The notes: generated by a model from the sequence alone, not told the origin. A DNA stretch of 16,253 nt from NBML01 sp029939535 (GCA_029939535.1 JAOZST010000076.1:1-16253); one strand, 5' to 3'. Shown: positions 7,779 to 15,818, counted from the first letter of the stretch. Numbers and translations are program-made.

Positions 7779-9299
7779 CTAAACTATTTTCATATTCTCA
7801 ATCCCAGTTTCCGGCTTACCTGGAAAATATTCATCCATTTGGGGAAAACCTGACAAATCCTTTCCAATGGCAGCATTTAAAAAAGAGTTAAGCCACCAGA
7901 AAACATCTTTGCTTTTAACATTTTCCCGGAGATTGCGCATTCGCTGGGTTCTCTCATCCAAAGGCATGTTAAATGCCCTGTAAATCGCATTGGCCATTCC
8001 TTCAATGTCATGGGGGTTTACCAAAATGGCATCCTGGTGAAACTGCTGGGCAGCACCGGCAAATTCGCTGAGGATTAAAACCCCTTTTTCGTCAATATTA
8101 CAGGCACAATACTCCTTAGCAATAAGATTCATACCATCCTTTACCGGTGTAATAAACGCAATTTCGCATGCCCTGTACAGGGATATAAGTTCATTCCTCT
8201 CAAGACTTCTAAACATATACAAGACAGGGAGCCAGTCATCTGTACCAAACATACCGTTAATCTCTCCCACAAGCTGTTCTATCTTAAGTTTCAGATCAGC
8301 ATAGGCTGTTATTTCCCTGCGGCTTGGGACCACAAGCTGAATAAGATTTGCCTTTTTATGGAACTGGGGAAACCGTGTCAAAAACATTTCAAATGCTTTT
8401 AATTTCTCGGGTATGCCTTTGGTATAATCCAGGCGGTCAATACCCAATAATATCTTGGTATCAGGGGTATTTTTCCGCATCTCCTTTGATCTTCTATAAA
8501 CATCACTGTCCCAGGCCTTAAGAAAAAACTCATTGAAATCAATGCTGATGGGGAAAACGCCGATCCGCAATACTCTATTGCCAATTTTGACTTCGCTTAC
8601 TGCCTCTATCAACTCTGCTTTTTTAGGAATTTCCACCTCTTTAATAATGTTCCGGATACAGCGAATAAAATTTCGCTTATTTTGGATAGTATGGAACCCC
8701 AGAATATCGTATTCCAGCATGGCAGAAAGAATCTCAAAACGCCAAGGGCATCTGGAAAATATATCATAGGGTGGAAATGGGATATGCAGAAAAAATCCAA
8801 TGGGATTTTTCATATTCATTTTGCGCAATTGAGCTCCCACAAGTATGAGTTGATAATCATGCACCCAGATAAAATCCAAATACGTTGCATTTTCATACAC
8901 GGTTCTGGCAAATTTCTTATTCACCTTTTGATAACTTGCCCAATATTCAGCCAAAAAAATACATTTATCTGTAAAACAATGGAAAAGAGGCCATATAATT
9001 GAATTGGAAAAACCTTCATAATAATTCTTTAAATCATCAGAAGTAAGCATAACCGGTTTAACGCTGTATCCGTCCGCTGCAGACTGTATTATCTCCAGCA
9101 TCCTGTCATCAATCTCTGTTTCCTGAACATAGCCAGGCCAGCCTATCCAGGTACCGTTTCTATTCTTCAGTACCGGTGCCATTGCTGTTACCAGCCCCCC
9201 GGCCCCTTTTCCCAATTCTATTTTTTTTCCATTTTCAGTCTTTTTTACAATAAGCGGTAGCCTGTTGGATATAATAATAATATTACTTTGTTTTTCCAT
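7779..9299 (-). CDS. otsA: Trehalose-6-phosphate synthase (GT20)
   Basis: This 506-residue cytosolic glycosyltransferase joins UDP-glucose (or another NDP-glucose) to glucose 6-phosphate to make trehalose 6-phosphate. Diagnostic motifs appear in order: SNRLPL (11-16), GGLVTAM (34-40), WIGWPG (51-56), WVHDYQL (145-151), GFFLHIPFP (168-176), GIDRLDYTKG (286-295, with Arg289 and Lys294 equal to the donor-phosphate-binding pair), VPSRREI (324-330), DGMNL (388-392) and KEY with Glu396. All key residues are intact and length is normal; there is no C-terminal OtsB domain. The ATG has a strong AAGGGGG Shine-Dalgarno. The gene starts 34 bases after the stop of the HAD-GH65 fusion on the same strand, so the two form an operon. 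With no otsB in the window, removal of the phosphate must be done by the neighbour or by a distant gene. Confidence 0.96.
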   Translation of the reverse strand: MEKQSNIIIISNRLPLIVKKTENGKKIELGKGAGGLVTAMAPVLKNRNGTWIGWPGYVQETEIDDRMLEIIQSAADGYSVKPVMLTSDDLKNYYEGFSNSIIWPLFHCFTDKCIFLAEYWASYQKVNKKFARTVYENATYLDFIWVHDYQLILVGAQLRKMNMKNPIGFFLHIPFPPYDIFSRCPWRFEILSAMLEYDILGFHTIQNKRNFIRCIRNIIKEVEIPKKAELIEAVSEVKIGNRVLRIGVFPISIDFNEFFLKAWDSDVYRRSKEMRKNTPDTKILLGIDRLDYTKGIPEKLKAFEMFLTRFPQFHKKANLIQLVVPSRREITAYADLKLKIEQLVGEINGMFGTDDWLPVLYMFRSLERNELISLYRACEIAFITPVKDGMNLIAKEYCACNIDEKGVLILSEFAGAAQQFHQDAILVNPHDIEGMANAIYRAFNMPLDERTQRMRNLRENVKSKDVFWWLNSFLNAAIGKDLSGFPQMDEYFPGKPETGIENMKIV

Positions 9300-9333
9300 T
9301 TTTCCCCCTTATCCCTTCCCGGGCGTATACAAT

Positions 9334-12300
9334 TCAACTTAAAATATCCACCACAGCTAAATTACCAGGATATAACCGGATTATTTCATCCCTGATCATA
9401 ATCGTAAAGGGTGCTGCCTTGCTGGTAAGGCTTTTAACCTTAACCTGGTCCTGGGTGATTTCCAGATCAAGCCAATGCTTTCTGTACCGGATATGAAAAC
9501 TGATGCGATTTATGGATTTTGGCAGCAAAGGATTTAAAATAAGTATATCACTGCGTATTTCCAGACCTGCATATCCCCGTTGAAGAATGTCAATACATCC
9601 TGACATGGCAGCCAGGTGGATTCCTTCCCTGGTGCTTTTGGTATGGTCTTCAACCATATCAATCTCAATTGCCTTGCTGAATAATTCCCAGGAATGTTTT
9701 CTAGCCTGGCGTGCTTCAATCCAGGAATGAATGATCAATGCCAGGGATGACCCGTTTGTGGTCCGGCTTAGATAATAGCTGATATTTCTTACAATGGAAT
9801 TCTTATCAAAAGAATAATCAAGGCGTTTAAACATCTTTCGCAGGTTCTCAGCACTGAAAAGATAAAAAAGCATTAAAACATCGGGCTGCTTGCTGAGTTT
9901 ATAGTTGTTGGCGCTGTCACCTTCCTTTTCAAGAATCCTGTCCAGGCGCTGGATATTTCCATATTTCTTTTTATAGCCGTTCCAGTTAAATTCTTTTAAG
10001 TTCTCATATCCTTCAAACTGGCTGATAATTCCATTGCCATGGAATACAATTTTCATCCTTCTGCTCATTTTTTTCCATGTATCCAGTTCCTTTTCTTCTA
10101 TCCCGAGTTTTTTGCGCAAACGTTCCCAATCCTGTTCAGGAAGAACATGCTGGAGGTTAAGGGCCTGATCCATAACAAACATGACCATTAAATTTGTATA
10201 GGCATTATTGTCCAGACCTGGTTTATCAGATCCGGGATAGGCGTCATGATATTCATCCGGCCCTATTACACCCTTGATTTCATATCTGTCAATTTTTGAA
10301 TTATAAATTGCAATGCTTGCCCAGAACCGGGCAATTTCAATTGTTATTTCCCCACCGTAAAAGGATAAAAACTGTATGTCCTGGGTAATTTGAAAATATT
10401 GCGAAATATTATAAACAATGGCATTATTTACGTGGCGCTGGAGATGGGTATTGTCAGGAAGCCAGCGGCCAGATTCAGGATTGAGATGCATCTGCTGGGT
10501 CTCCTCCCTTCCATTGCTTCCGCTCTGCCATGGATACATGGCCCCTTTGCAGCCTGCTTCCCTGGCTGCAAGCCGTGCTTCTTTGAGCCTCCGATAACGG
10601 TACATGAGCAAAGTTCTTGTAATTCTGGGTGTCCTGTAATTTAAAAATGGGAAAATAATCATTTCATCCCAGAAAATATGACCTCTATAGCCTTCGCCAT
10701 GCCAGCCCCGGGCTGGCATTCCCACATCTATGTCCAGAGAATGAACAGAAGAACTTTGCAATAAGTGAAAAATATGCAGTCGAATGATTTTCTGGGTATA
10801 TTGTTCCAGATCACTATTGTCCAGTTCCAGCCTGACATCAAATTTGCGCCATAAAAGGTCCCAGGCAATTGCATGGGATTTTAATAAACCATCAAAGCTT
10901 TCAACATCGTCTGCAATGGTCTTTTCAGCTTCGGAAAGGCATTCATATATCCCGGTATCCCTGGAGGTATAAATACAGATCAGTTTTTCTATGGTTAGTG
11001 TATCTCCCCTGGCTGCATTGACCATAAAATTCCTGGCAACATATCCTCCTGGTTTATCCGCTGGAGAAGATGTAACCTGGGCAATTTCACTATTAAGAAA
11101 AATTTTGGTTCTTGCGCCCATGGCCATACCCAGACATGACCTGTTGGTGCGCATTTTTAAAACCATTCTTTTTTCATCAATATGTTTACTTTCAACCAGA
11201 TCAAGGTGCTGATTACCCAGGTCCCTGTAACGTTCAACCCCCAGATTTGTCACTCTTCCATCCAGGGCGGAACTCACCTCTATTTCACCTTCCCAGTTCA
11301 ATGGGGTAATAATGGTTTTCAGTCCGGCCCTGTGCATGAGCTCTCCATGGACAAATGAGTATTGGAGAACCAGTGTCTCCCTGTCCTTTTTATCCCTGAA
11401 CCTGATGGTACGATTCAATACCCCCTTTTTCATATTCAGAGACTGGCTGTAAAAAAGAATTTTTACCTTTTCCAGCTGGAACCACTCCTCTCCAGGAATA
11501 CGGAAATTCAGGCAAAGCCAGTTGGGGATATTTACCAGATCTTCATTTTCAACAACTCTGCCGGCAACCTTTGTTTTAAGGCGATTATACCCTCCGGCAA
11601 GATAGGTACCTGGATAATGCACATCATCTGCCCTGGCCTCAGGGGCGGCCCCCCTGGTGACAAAATAACCGTTTCCCAAGGCACACAAAGTCTCCCGCCG
11701 GCCTTCATCTTCAGGATCAAAACCCAGATATATCTGCTCCCAGCTGGTTTGTTCTTCCACGCCAACCTGGATTTCGCTCAGATCGCTCACTACGATTTCA
11801 GCGCCTTTCTGCTTAAGCTGTTCTGCCTGGTCTAAACGGTTAACACCGATAACCATTCCAAAACCACCTTTTTCCCCGGCCGCAACCCCGGAAAGAGCAT
11901 CTTCCACAACTACACACCTGTCCACAGGGGCATCCAACCTTTTAGCTGCTTCAAGAAAAATGTCCGGCTCAGGCTTGCCTGCAAGGCCAAGGCTTTCAGA
12001 TACAAGTCCGTCAACCCTGGTTTCAAATAGATCTTCAATGCCGGCAGCCACAAGGACTTGATGGCAGTTTTTACTTGAACTGACTATTGCTGTCTTTAAT
12101 CCGTTTTTTCTAAATTGTTTAATAAGATCAATGGTGGATTCATAAACCTTTACACCCTCTTTTTTCAGCAGATCAGAAAAAATCTGATTTTTCCTATTGC
12201 CCAACCCGCATATGGTTTCCTCACCAGGCCCGTCATTTATAGAACCATGGGGGAGTTCAATACTTCGGGAAGTCAAAAAATCTTTAACACCTTTGTATCG

Positions 12301-12507
12301 CGGTTTTCCATCCACATGTTTTATATAGTCATCCTTAAGGTCAAAGGAGATATAATCGTTGGTGTCGCTTTTTTTCTTCAAGTATTCGTCAAAAAGCTTT
12401 TTCCAGGCACTTGCATGGGTTTCTGCTGTCCTGGTTACCACACCATCCAGATCAAACAGGACAGCATCATACAATTCCGGATTAATGACTTGTTTACTGG
12501 GTGCCAT
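9334..12507 (-). CDS. HAD (beta-phosphoglucomutase-like) - GH65 fusion protein
   Basis: This 1057-residue bifunctional protein begins with a HAD domain (~1-245): nucleophile Asp19 and acid/base Asp21 in FDLDGVV, His31 at the beta-PGM His20 position, SSSKN (143-147), GKPEPDIF (177-184) and VEDALSG (201-207). A full GH65 domain (~255-1057) follows, with LGNGYFVTRG (277-286), HIFWDEM (610-616), YPWQSGSNGREET (658-670), catalytic-acid motif GPDEYHD (Glu752) and KQPDVLM (873-879). GH65 enzymes usually phosphorolyse alpha-glucobioses such as maltose, trehalose or kojibiose to beta-glucose 1-phosphate, which beta-PGM converts to glucose 6-phosphate. The closest remembered architecture is mycobacterial OtsB1/Rv3400-Rv3401. 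I chose the ATG at 12507: GGCGGGGA lies 8 bases upstream, and the frame opening at 12540 begins with an unsupported TTG. otsA follows 34 bases downstream, tying the fusion to trehalose metabolism. Exact substrate (trehalose or trehalose 6-phosphate) is inferred. Confidence 0.92.
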   Translation of the reverse strand: MAPSKQVINPELYDAVLFDLDGVVTRTAETHASAWKKLFDEYLKKKSDTNDYISFDLKDDYIKHVDGKPRYKGVKDFLTSRSIELPHGSINDGPGEETICGLGNRKNQIFSDLLKKEGVKVYESTIDLIKQFRKNGLKTAIVSSSKNCHQVLVAAGIEDLFETRVDGLVSESLGLAGKPEPDIFLEAAKRLDAPVDRCVVVEDALSGVAAGEKGGFGMVIGVNRLDQAEQLKQKGAEIVVSDLSEIQVGVEEQTSWEQIYLGFDPEDEGRRETLCALGNGYFVTRGAAPEARADDVHYPGTYLAGGYNRLKTKVAGRVVENEDLVNIPNWLCLNFRIPGEEWFQLEKVKILFYSQSLNMKKGVLNRTIRFRDKKDRETLVLQYSFVHGELMHRAGLKTIITPLNWEGEIEVSSALDGRVTNLGVERYRDLGNQHLDLVESKHIDEKRMVLKMRTNRSCLGMAMGARTKIFLNSEIAQVTSSPADKPGGYVARNFMVNAARGDTLTIEKLICIYTSRDTGIYECLSEAEKTIADDVESFDGLLKSHAIAWDLLWRKFDVRLELDNSDLEQYTQKIIRLHIFHLLQSSSVHSLDIDVGMPARGWHGEGYRGHIFWDEMIIFPFLNYRTPRITRTLLMYRYRRLKEARLAAREAGCKGAMYPWQSGSNGREETQQMHLNPESGRWLPDNTHLQRHVNNAIVYNISQYFQITQDIQFLSFYGGEITIEIARFWASIAIYNSKIDRYEIKGVIGPDEYHDAYPGSDKPGLDNNAYTNLMVMFVMDQALNLQHVLPEQDWERLRKKLGIEEKELDTWKKMSRRMKIVFHGNGIISQFEGYENLKEFNWNGYKKKYGNIQRLDRILEKEGDSANNYKLSKQPDVLMLFYLFSAENLRKMFKRLDYSFDKNSIVRNISYYLSRTTNGSSLALIIHSWIEARQARKHSWELFSKAIEIDMVEDHTKSTREGIHLAAMSGCIDILQRGYAGLEIRSDILILNPLLPKSINRISFHIRYRKHWLDLEITQDQVKVKSLTSKAAPFTIMIRDEIIRLYPGNLAVVDILS

Positions 12508-12515
12508 AATAAAAA

Positions 12516-12523
12516 TCCCCGCC
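12516..12523 (-). promoter_or_regulatory. Ribosome binding site deciding the start of the HAD-GH65 gene
   Basis: On the minus strand GGCGGGGA lies 8 bases before the ATG at 12507. The in-frame ATGs at 12528/12525 and the TTG at 12540 have only A/T-rich sequence before them, so the start at 12507 is preferred. Confidence 0.55.
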
Positions 12524-12650
12524 ATCATTTTTATTAACAAAAAAAATTTTACAACATCATGTCAGAAAAGAGGGACAGCTTTTCAGAAACTGAAATAGGA
12601 TCAATTCAAATGGAATTTTCACTGCTGTTATTAATTGTTGTAATTGTATA

Positions 12651-12679
12651 ATAATACGAATTGAGTTCCATTGAAACAA
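12651..12679 (-). promoter_or_regulatory. Candidate promoter of the trehalose operon
   Basis: On the minus strand TTGTTT (12679-12674) is separated by 17 bases from TATTAT (12656-12651), which matches five of six -10 positions. It would give a leader of about 140 bases before the ATG at 12507. The -35 is weak, so this is a candidate only. Confidence 0.4.
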
Positions 12680-12747
12680 TTTTATAATTAAAACATCAAA
12701 AATCAATCGTTATTGCATGTTTAACTGATTCTTTTTAAGAATGAACA

Positions 12748-13251
12748 CTATCTATCACCTGAAATCCAATAATCTACAATTTGATTTAGGCCCGATCTTT
12801 TTAAAAGAAGGTTGTCAGGCAATGCCTCAACAAAATTCCTTATTTCATCCCTGATTTTTCGATAACACAAGAGTTGGGTATCCTCATCAACACCCTGTTC
12901 AGCAAGTTTTCGGGCCATTTTGGGAGGGTCATCAAAACCCACATGGATTATTCTGCATTTCAAAGGAAAATAATATGGACAGGTCTCATGGGCATGCCCG
13001 CAGACGGTTATCACCACATCAAGATCCATGTCTTTAAACTCATTGATAAGTTTTGATCGATGAGCAGAGATATCAATACCCGCCTCTGCCATCACTTTTA
13101 CAGCAAAGGGATTAAGTCCATGGGCCTCAATTCCTGCAGAAGACACCTCAATCCGATCATTTTTAAGTGCCCGGGTCCACCCTTCTGCCATCTGGCTTCT
13201 ACAGGAATTTCCAGTACACAAAAATAATAATTTTAATTTTTCAATAGTCAA
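12748..13251 (-). CDS. arsC: Arsenate reductase, low-MW phosphatase (thioredoxin-coupled) type
   Basis: This cytosolic enzyme reduces arsenate to arsenite with thioredoxin-type electrons. Counting from the TTG at 13251, the protein has 167 residues. The P-loop CTGNSCR gives Cys12 and Arg18 (CX5R), followed by SQMAEGW. The resolving pair is Cys84 and Cys91 (VCGHAHETC), matching the Cys10/82/89 layout of the pI258 enzyme, and the late DDPP (107-110) supplies the acid Asp. Start choice: the frame is open to an ATG at 13323, but that adds a charged 24-residue extension and has no Shine-Dalgarno; the TTG has AGGAG five bases before it and yields the usual N-terminus (MTIEKLKLLFLC). The C-terminus is ~30 residues longer than the classical enzyme. 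It diverges from arsR, across a region containing the ArsR operator. The family is very sure; the start is moderately sure. Confidence 0.92.
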   Translation of the reverse strand: MTIEKLKLLFLCTGNSCRSQMAEGWTRALKNDRIEVSSAGIEAHGLNPFAVKVMAEAGIDISAHRSKLINEFKDMDLDVVITVCGHAHETCPYYFPLKCRIIHVGFDDPPKMARKLAEQGVDEDTQLLCYRKIRDEIRNFVEALPDNLLLKRSGLNQIVDYWISGDR

Positions 13252-13255
13252 AAAA

Positions 13256-13261
13256 TCTCCT
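13256..13261 (-). promoter_or_regulatory. Ribosome binding site favouring a TTG start for arsC
   Basis: On the minus strand AGGAGA lies just before the TTG at 13251, which opens exactly at the conserved ArsC N-terminus. The upstream ATG at 13323 has no comparable site. Confidence 0.6.
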
Positions 13262-13332
13262 GTTTTTTCCGCTCTAAAAGGAGCTTCTGCCTCTTTTTTC
13301 CCTGACAGATCCACTGGTGACATAGATGTGAT

Positions 13333-13345
13333 TTCTTGTCAAGAA
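13333..13345. repeat. Short perfect palindrome upstream of arsC
   Basis: TTCTTG-T-CAAGAA is a perfect inverted repeat with 6-base arms and a 1-base centre, lying between arsC and the ArsR operator. It could be a second regulator site or part of the arsC leader; its sequence is unlike the operator at 13441-13468. Chance is possible at this length. Confidence 0.4.
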
Positions 13346-13424
13346 TCCTTTTGCTGAAAATACCTTTTGCCGGCATCTGATTTGGTATACATTCCCTTTT
13401 TAAACTCGTTATAAAATTTATATA

Positions 13425-13453
13425 TTGACAAGGTATCACTGTATCGTTATATA
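13425..13453 (+). promoter_or_regulatory. Sigma70 promoter of the arsR operon
   Basis: A perfect -35 TTGACA (13425-13430) is followed, 17 bases on, by -10 TATATA (13448-13453). The -10 lies inside the left part of the ArsR operator, a layout in which the bound repressor would block RNA polymerase. A weak divergent -10 (TATAAT on the minus strand, 13461-13456) also lies in the operator and could serve arsC. Confidence 0.75.
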
Positions 13454-13468
13454 CTATTATAACGATAC
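13441..13468. promoter_or_regulatory. ArsR operator: perfect inverted repeat
   Basis: GTATCGTTATA (13441-13451) and TATAACGATAC (13458-13468) are perfect reverse complements, 11 bases each, around a 6-base centre. The site overlaps the -10 of the arsR promoter, ends 17 bases before the arsR ATG, and faces arsC on the other side. Size and position are typical of an autoregulated ArsR/SmtB dimer site. Confidence 0.82.
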
Positions 13469-13485
13469 ATAAATCGAGGATTAAA

Positions 13486-13833
13486 ATGAAACAATTTATA
13501 AAAGTCATGAAAGCACTTTCCGATCCCAACCGGGTCAAGATGATGAAAATACTCCAGTCACGCTCCCTATGCGTGTGCGAAATCAAAGAGACCCTTGGCA
13601 TTGCCCAGTCCACAACCAGCAAACACCTAAAGCTCCTGGAAGATGCAGGGCTGGTCACAAGTTTCAAAGATGGTCTCTGGGTCAATTTTTCCCTGGCCGA
13701 TGGCAGTGATTCACCCTATTCTGCTAATATGATTGGAAATTTAAAACACTGGCTGAATGATGAGATTGAGATCAAAAATCTGAACCTCATACTACCTGGT
13801 ATCAACCGTGAAGCCATAGTTGGCAAAGTATAA
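13486..13833 (+). CDS. arsR: ArsR/SmtB-family metalloregulator
   Basis: This 115-residue winged-helix repressor is expected to leave DNA on binding arsenite/antimonite or another thiophilic ion. The fold follows the family: ALSDPNRVKMMKIL (10-23), the helix with SLCVCEI where Cys29 and Cys31 match the ELCVCDL arsenic-binding motif, then recognition helix QSTTSKHLKLLEDAGLV (41-57) and wing GLWVNFSL. The classical third Cys near CVCDLC is absent, so coordination may be by the CxC pair plus another ligand. The ATG follows an A/G-rich CGAGG site. It is the first gene of a same-strand series with the permease, thioredoxin, rhodanese and MauE genes, and diverges from arsC over a perfect operator that it probably binds itself. 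Confidence 0.92.
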   Translation: MKQFIKVMKALSDPNRVKMMKILQSRSLCVCEIKETLGIAQSTTSKHLKLLEDAGLVTSFKDGLWVNFSLADGSDSPYSANMIGNLKHWLNDEIEIKNLNLILPGINREAIVGKV

Positions 13834-13836
13834 AAT

Positions 13837-13868
13837 ACTTATCAATATTTGTATATAAATCGATAAGT
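13837..13868 (+). repeat. Inverted repeat between arsR and the permease gene
   Basis: ACTTATC (13837-13843) and GATAAGT (13862-13868) are perfect 7-base inverted arms around an AT-rich 18-base centre with weak further pairing. No U-run follows, so it is not a classic terminator. It may be a secondary operator or an mRNA stem that tunes expression between arsR and the permease. Confidence 0.4.
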
Positions 13869-13916
13869 GACCACATATAAGCAACCCGATCGCATATAGC
13901 AATGCTTGGAGAAGTT

Positions 13917-14987
13917 ATGAAATTAAGATCAAGAATAGAAGCTCTGGCCGGAGAAAACACATCAAACATCCCTGTTTTTTTAAGTTTTCTCCTTGGTGCA
14001 ACAGCAATCTATACCTGGTGGGTGGTATACGGTTTTTTGCCTGAATTATCCTCCTGGGCAACCTATAATCTTCTACCCATTGAAAAAGGCTCTCACCTGG
14101 GGGCTTCCCTGGAGTTCTTCCTGTATGACACCCCAAAGGTCCTGATGCTTCTATTCCTGGTGGTCTTTGGTGTCGGCATCATTCGAAGCTTTTTCACACC
14201 GGAAAAAACCCGGGCCTTTCTTTCCGGTAAAAGTGAATTTGCCGGCAATATCATGGCAGCGCTTCTGGGAATTATCACTCCCTTTTGCTCCTGCTCTGCC
14301 GTACCCCTGTTTATTGGATTTGTCACAGCTGGTGTTCCCCTTGGGGTAACCTTTTCATTCCTCATTGCAGCTCCCATGGTGAATGAAGTTGCCCTGGGCC
14401 TGCTCTATGGTCTTCTGGGATGGAAAGTTGCTGCAATTTATCTGGGAACCGGTCTTTTTATTGCAATTTTTGCAGGCTGGATCATTGGCCGCCTGAAGCT
14501 TGAACATCATATTGAAGACTGGGTGATCCAGACAAATGTTGCTGCCTTGTCAATGGAAGAAGAAAAATTAACCTGGAATGACCGGATAATATATGGATGG
14601 GATGCTGTTAAAGAAATCATCGGAAGGGTCTGGATATATGTTATTATTGGTATTGCCGTGGGTGCCGGGATCCATGGCTTTGTACCGGAAGGGGTTATGG
14701 CTTCCGTCATGGGTAAAGGATCATGGTGGTCAGTGCCATTTTCCATAACCATTGGAGTACCCATGTATTCCAATGCTGCCGGAATTATCCCGGTCGTAGA
14801 GGCTCTACTTGGAAAAGGAGCAGCCCTTGGAACGGTTCTGGCGTTCATGATGAGTGTAATAGCATTATCTCTGCCGGAAATGGTCATTTTAAGAAAAGTG
14901 CTCAAACCCAAACTCATCGCAGTCTTTATCACGGTTGTAGCAACCGGCATTCTTTTTGTCGGCTATTTATTTAATATGATAATTTAA
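13917..14987 (+). CDS. CSC-motif permease (ArsP/DUF318-like efflux)
   Basis: This 356-residue inner-membrane protein has about eight hydrophobic helices and belongs to the predicted-permease family PF03773 that includes ArsP. The diagnostic segment TPFCSCSAVPLFIGF (121-135, Cys124 and Cys126) is followed by GVPLG and by AAPMVNE; the second half repeats the theme with GVPMYSNAAGIIP (280-292). The CxC in a helix break suggests thiol coordination of a soft metalloid. I chose the ATG at 13917 because GGAGAAG lies just before it; the ATG at 13902 has no Shine-Dalgarno. It follows arsR by 83 bases and precedes the thioredoxin gene by 19. Since no arsB or acr3 is present, it is the best candidate exporter of the locus. 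Whether it moves arsenite, organoarsenicals or another ion cannot be read from sequence, so I give no symbol. Confidence 0.88.
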   Translation: MKLRSRIEALAGENTSNIPVFLSFLLGATAIYTWWVVYGFLPELSSWATYNLLPIEKGSHLGASLEFFLYDTPKVLMLLFLVVFGVGIIRSFFTPEKTRAFLSGKSEFAGNIMAALLGIITPFCSCSAVPLFIGFVTAGVPLGVTFSFLIAAPMVNEVALGLLYGLLGWKVAAIYLGTGLFIAIFAGWIIGRLKLEHHIEDWVIQTNVAALSMEEEKLTWNDRIIYGWDAVKEIIGRVWIYVIIGIAVGAGIHGFVPEGVMASVMGKGSWWSVPFSITIGVPMYSNAAGIIPVVEALLGKGAALGTVLAFMMSVIALSLPEMVILRKVLKPKLIAVFITVVATGILFVGYLFNMII

Positions 14988-15006
14988 TAAATCTAAGGAG
15001 TCTATC

Positions 15007-15240
15007 ATGGAAATAAAAGTTCTGGGACCTGGTTGTGCAAAATGTAATAAGACCGAAAAATTAATTCAGGAAGTCATTAAGGAAACAGGAGTGGAGGCCA
15101 ATGTGGAAAAAGTGACCGATATGATGGTCATTGCATCCTATGGTGTGTTTGGTACTCCGTCCGTCATTATTGACAATGAGGTAAAATGTACTGGCAAAAT
15201 TCCCAAAAAAAATGATATTACAGCATGGGTAAGCAAATAA
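15007..15240 (+). CDS. Minimal thioredoxin-like protein (TM0996/MTH895 type)
   Basis: This 77-residue cytosolic thioredoxin/glutaredoxin-like protein has its active site near the N-terminus: GPGCAKC, with Cys10 and Cys13. The cis-Pro segment is GTPSVIID. There is no signal peptide. The size fits the small archaeal/anaerobe redox proteins of the TM0996/MTH895 group, which commonly sit beside PF03773 permeases. A clear AGGAG lies seven bases before the ATG, and the gene starts 19 bases after the permease stop. It may reduce ArsC, or hand a thiol-bound ion to the permease's CSC motif; both roles are inference. A third cysteine (VKCTGK) lies near residue 62. Confidence 0.92.
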   Translation: MEIKVLGPGCAKCNKTEKLIQEVIKETGVEANVEKVTDMMVIASYGVFGTPSVIIDNEVKCTGKIPKKNDITAWVSK

Positions 15241-15281
15241 TCTGCTTATCCTGAATTTACGTTAAAAGGGATGAATTAAAG

Positions 15282-15791
15282 ATGGGGCCCAGAATATTTC
15301 AACTGCAATTGTATAAAGCTGTCCGACAGATGATTTTTATACTGGTTTTGTCCATCATCTCGGGACTGGCTGTAAACTTGGTTCGTACAGACTCAATCCC
15401 TGTAATTGCCGACTGGTCAACAGAGAGCAGGCAGATATCTGACAGCAATAAATCACTTACCATACCAATTTCCCAGGCCAAAGAACTGTTCAAAAATGAT
15501 TCAGCAATTTTCCTGGATGCAAGGGATGAAAATTCCTTTGACCAGGGCCATATAAAGGGGGCTAAAAACCTGCCCTGGCATGCTGTTGATGAGTATTTCA
15601 TGAAAATTGCCAAAGAATTGCCAAAGGATGGACTGATCATAACATATTGTGATGGTGAAACCTGTAATTTGAGCCATGAATTATCCCTTTTTCTGAATGA
15701 AATGGGATTTAGCAATGTTAAAGTTCTTGTGAACGGCTGGACTATCTGGCAGGAAATGAATCTGCCGGTTGAAGGAAATTCAGTTAGATAG
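15282..15791 (+). CDS. Membrane-anchored rhodanese-domain protein
   Basis: This 169-residue protein begins with a hydrophobic anchor (~17-34), with positive residues before it, so the rest is probably periplasmic. A single rhodanese domain follows (~60-165): FLDARDENSFDQGHIKGA (77-94) is the standard first half, and the active-site loop opens at Cys123 (YCDGETCNLSHELS). The catalytic cysteine is present, with a second cysteine at 128 inside the loop, which could allow disulfide rather than only persulfide chemistry. GWTIW resembles the usual C-terminal GGWxxW. The Shine-Dalgarno is weak (AAAAGGG, 11 bases away). The gene sits 41 bases after the thioredoxin gene and 27 before the MauE-like gene, which suggests a shared thiol/sulfane-sulfur task. 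Substrate unknown. Confidence 0.88.
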   Translation: MGPRIFQLQLYKAVRQMIFILVLSIISGLAVNLVRTDSIPVIADWSTESRQISDSNKSLTIPISQAKELFKNDSAIFLDARDENSFDQGHIKGAKNLPWHAVDEYFMKIAKELPKDGLIITYCDGETCNLSHELSLFLNEMGFSNVKVLVNGWTIWQEMNLPVEGNSVR

Positions 15792-15806
15792 GAAACAAAT
15801 AATACC

Positions 15807-15813
15807 AGAGAGG
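15807..15813 (+). promoter_or_regulatory. Ribosome binding site for the TTG start of the MauE-like gene
   Basis: AGAGAGG lies five bases before the TTG at 15819, the only well-placed start for the open frame that continues to the window end. Confidence 0.6.
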
Positions 15814-15818
15814 CACAA

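Noticed and set aside
12601..12680. TTCAAATGGAA / TTCCATTGAA imperfect inverted repeat upstream of the trehalose operon
   Set aside because: One arm has an extra base and the arms are about 55 bases apart in AT-rich DNA; likely chance, though a regulator site cannot be excluded.
12728..12742. ATTCTT-TTT-AAGAAT hairpin downstream of arsC as a terminator
   Set aside because: Only six A/T-rich pairs with a 3-base loop and no U-run on the minus strand; too weak.
13248..13685. 145-codon minus strand frame across the arsR start and operator
   Set aside because: It overlaps a clear arsR gene and the operator, and has no protein family signal.
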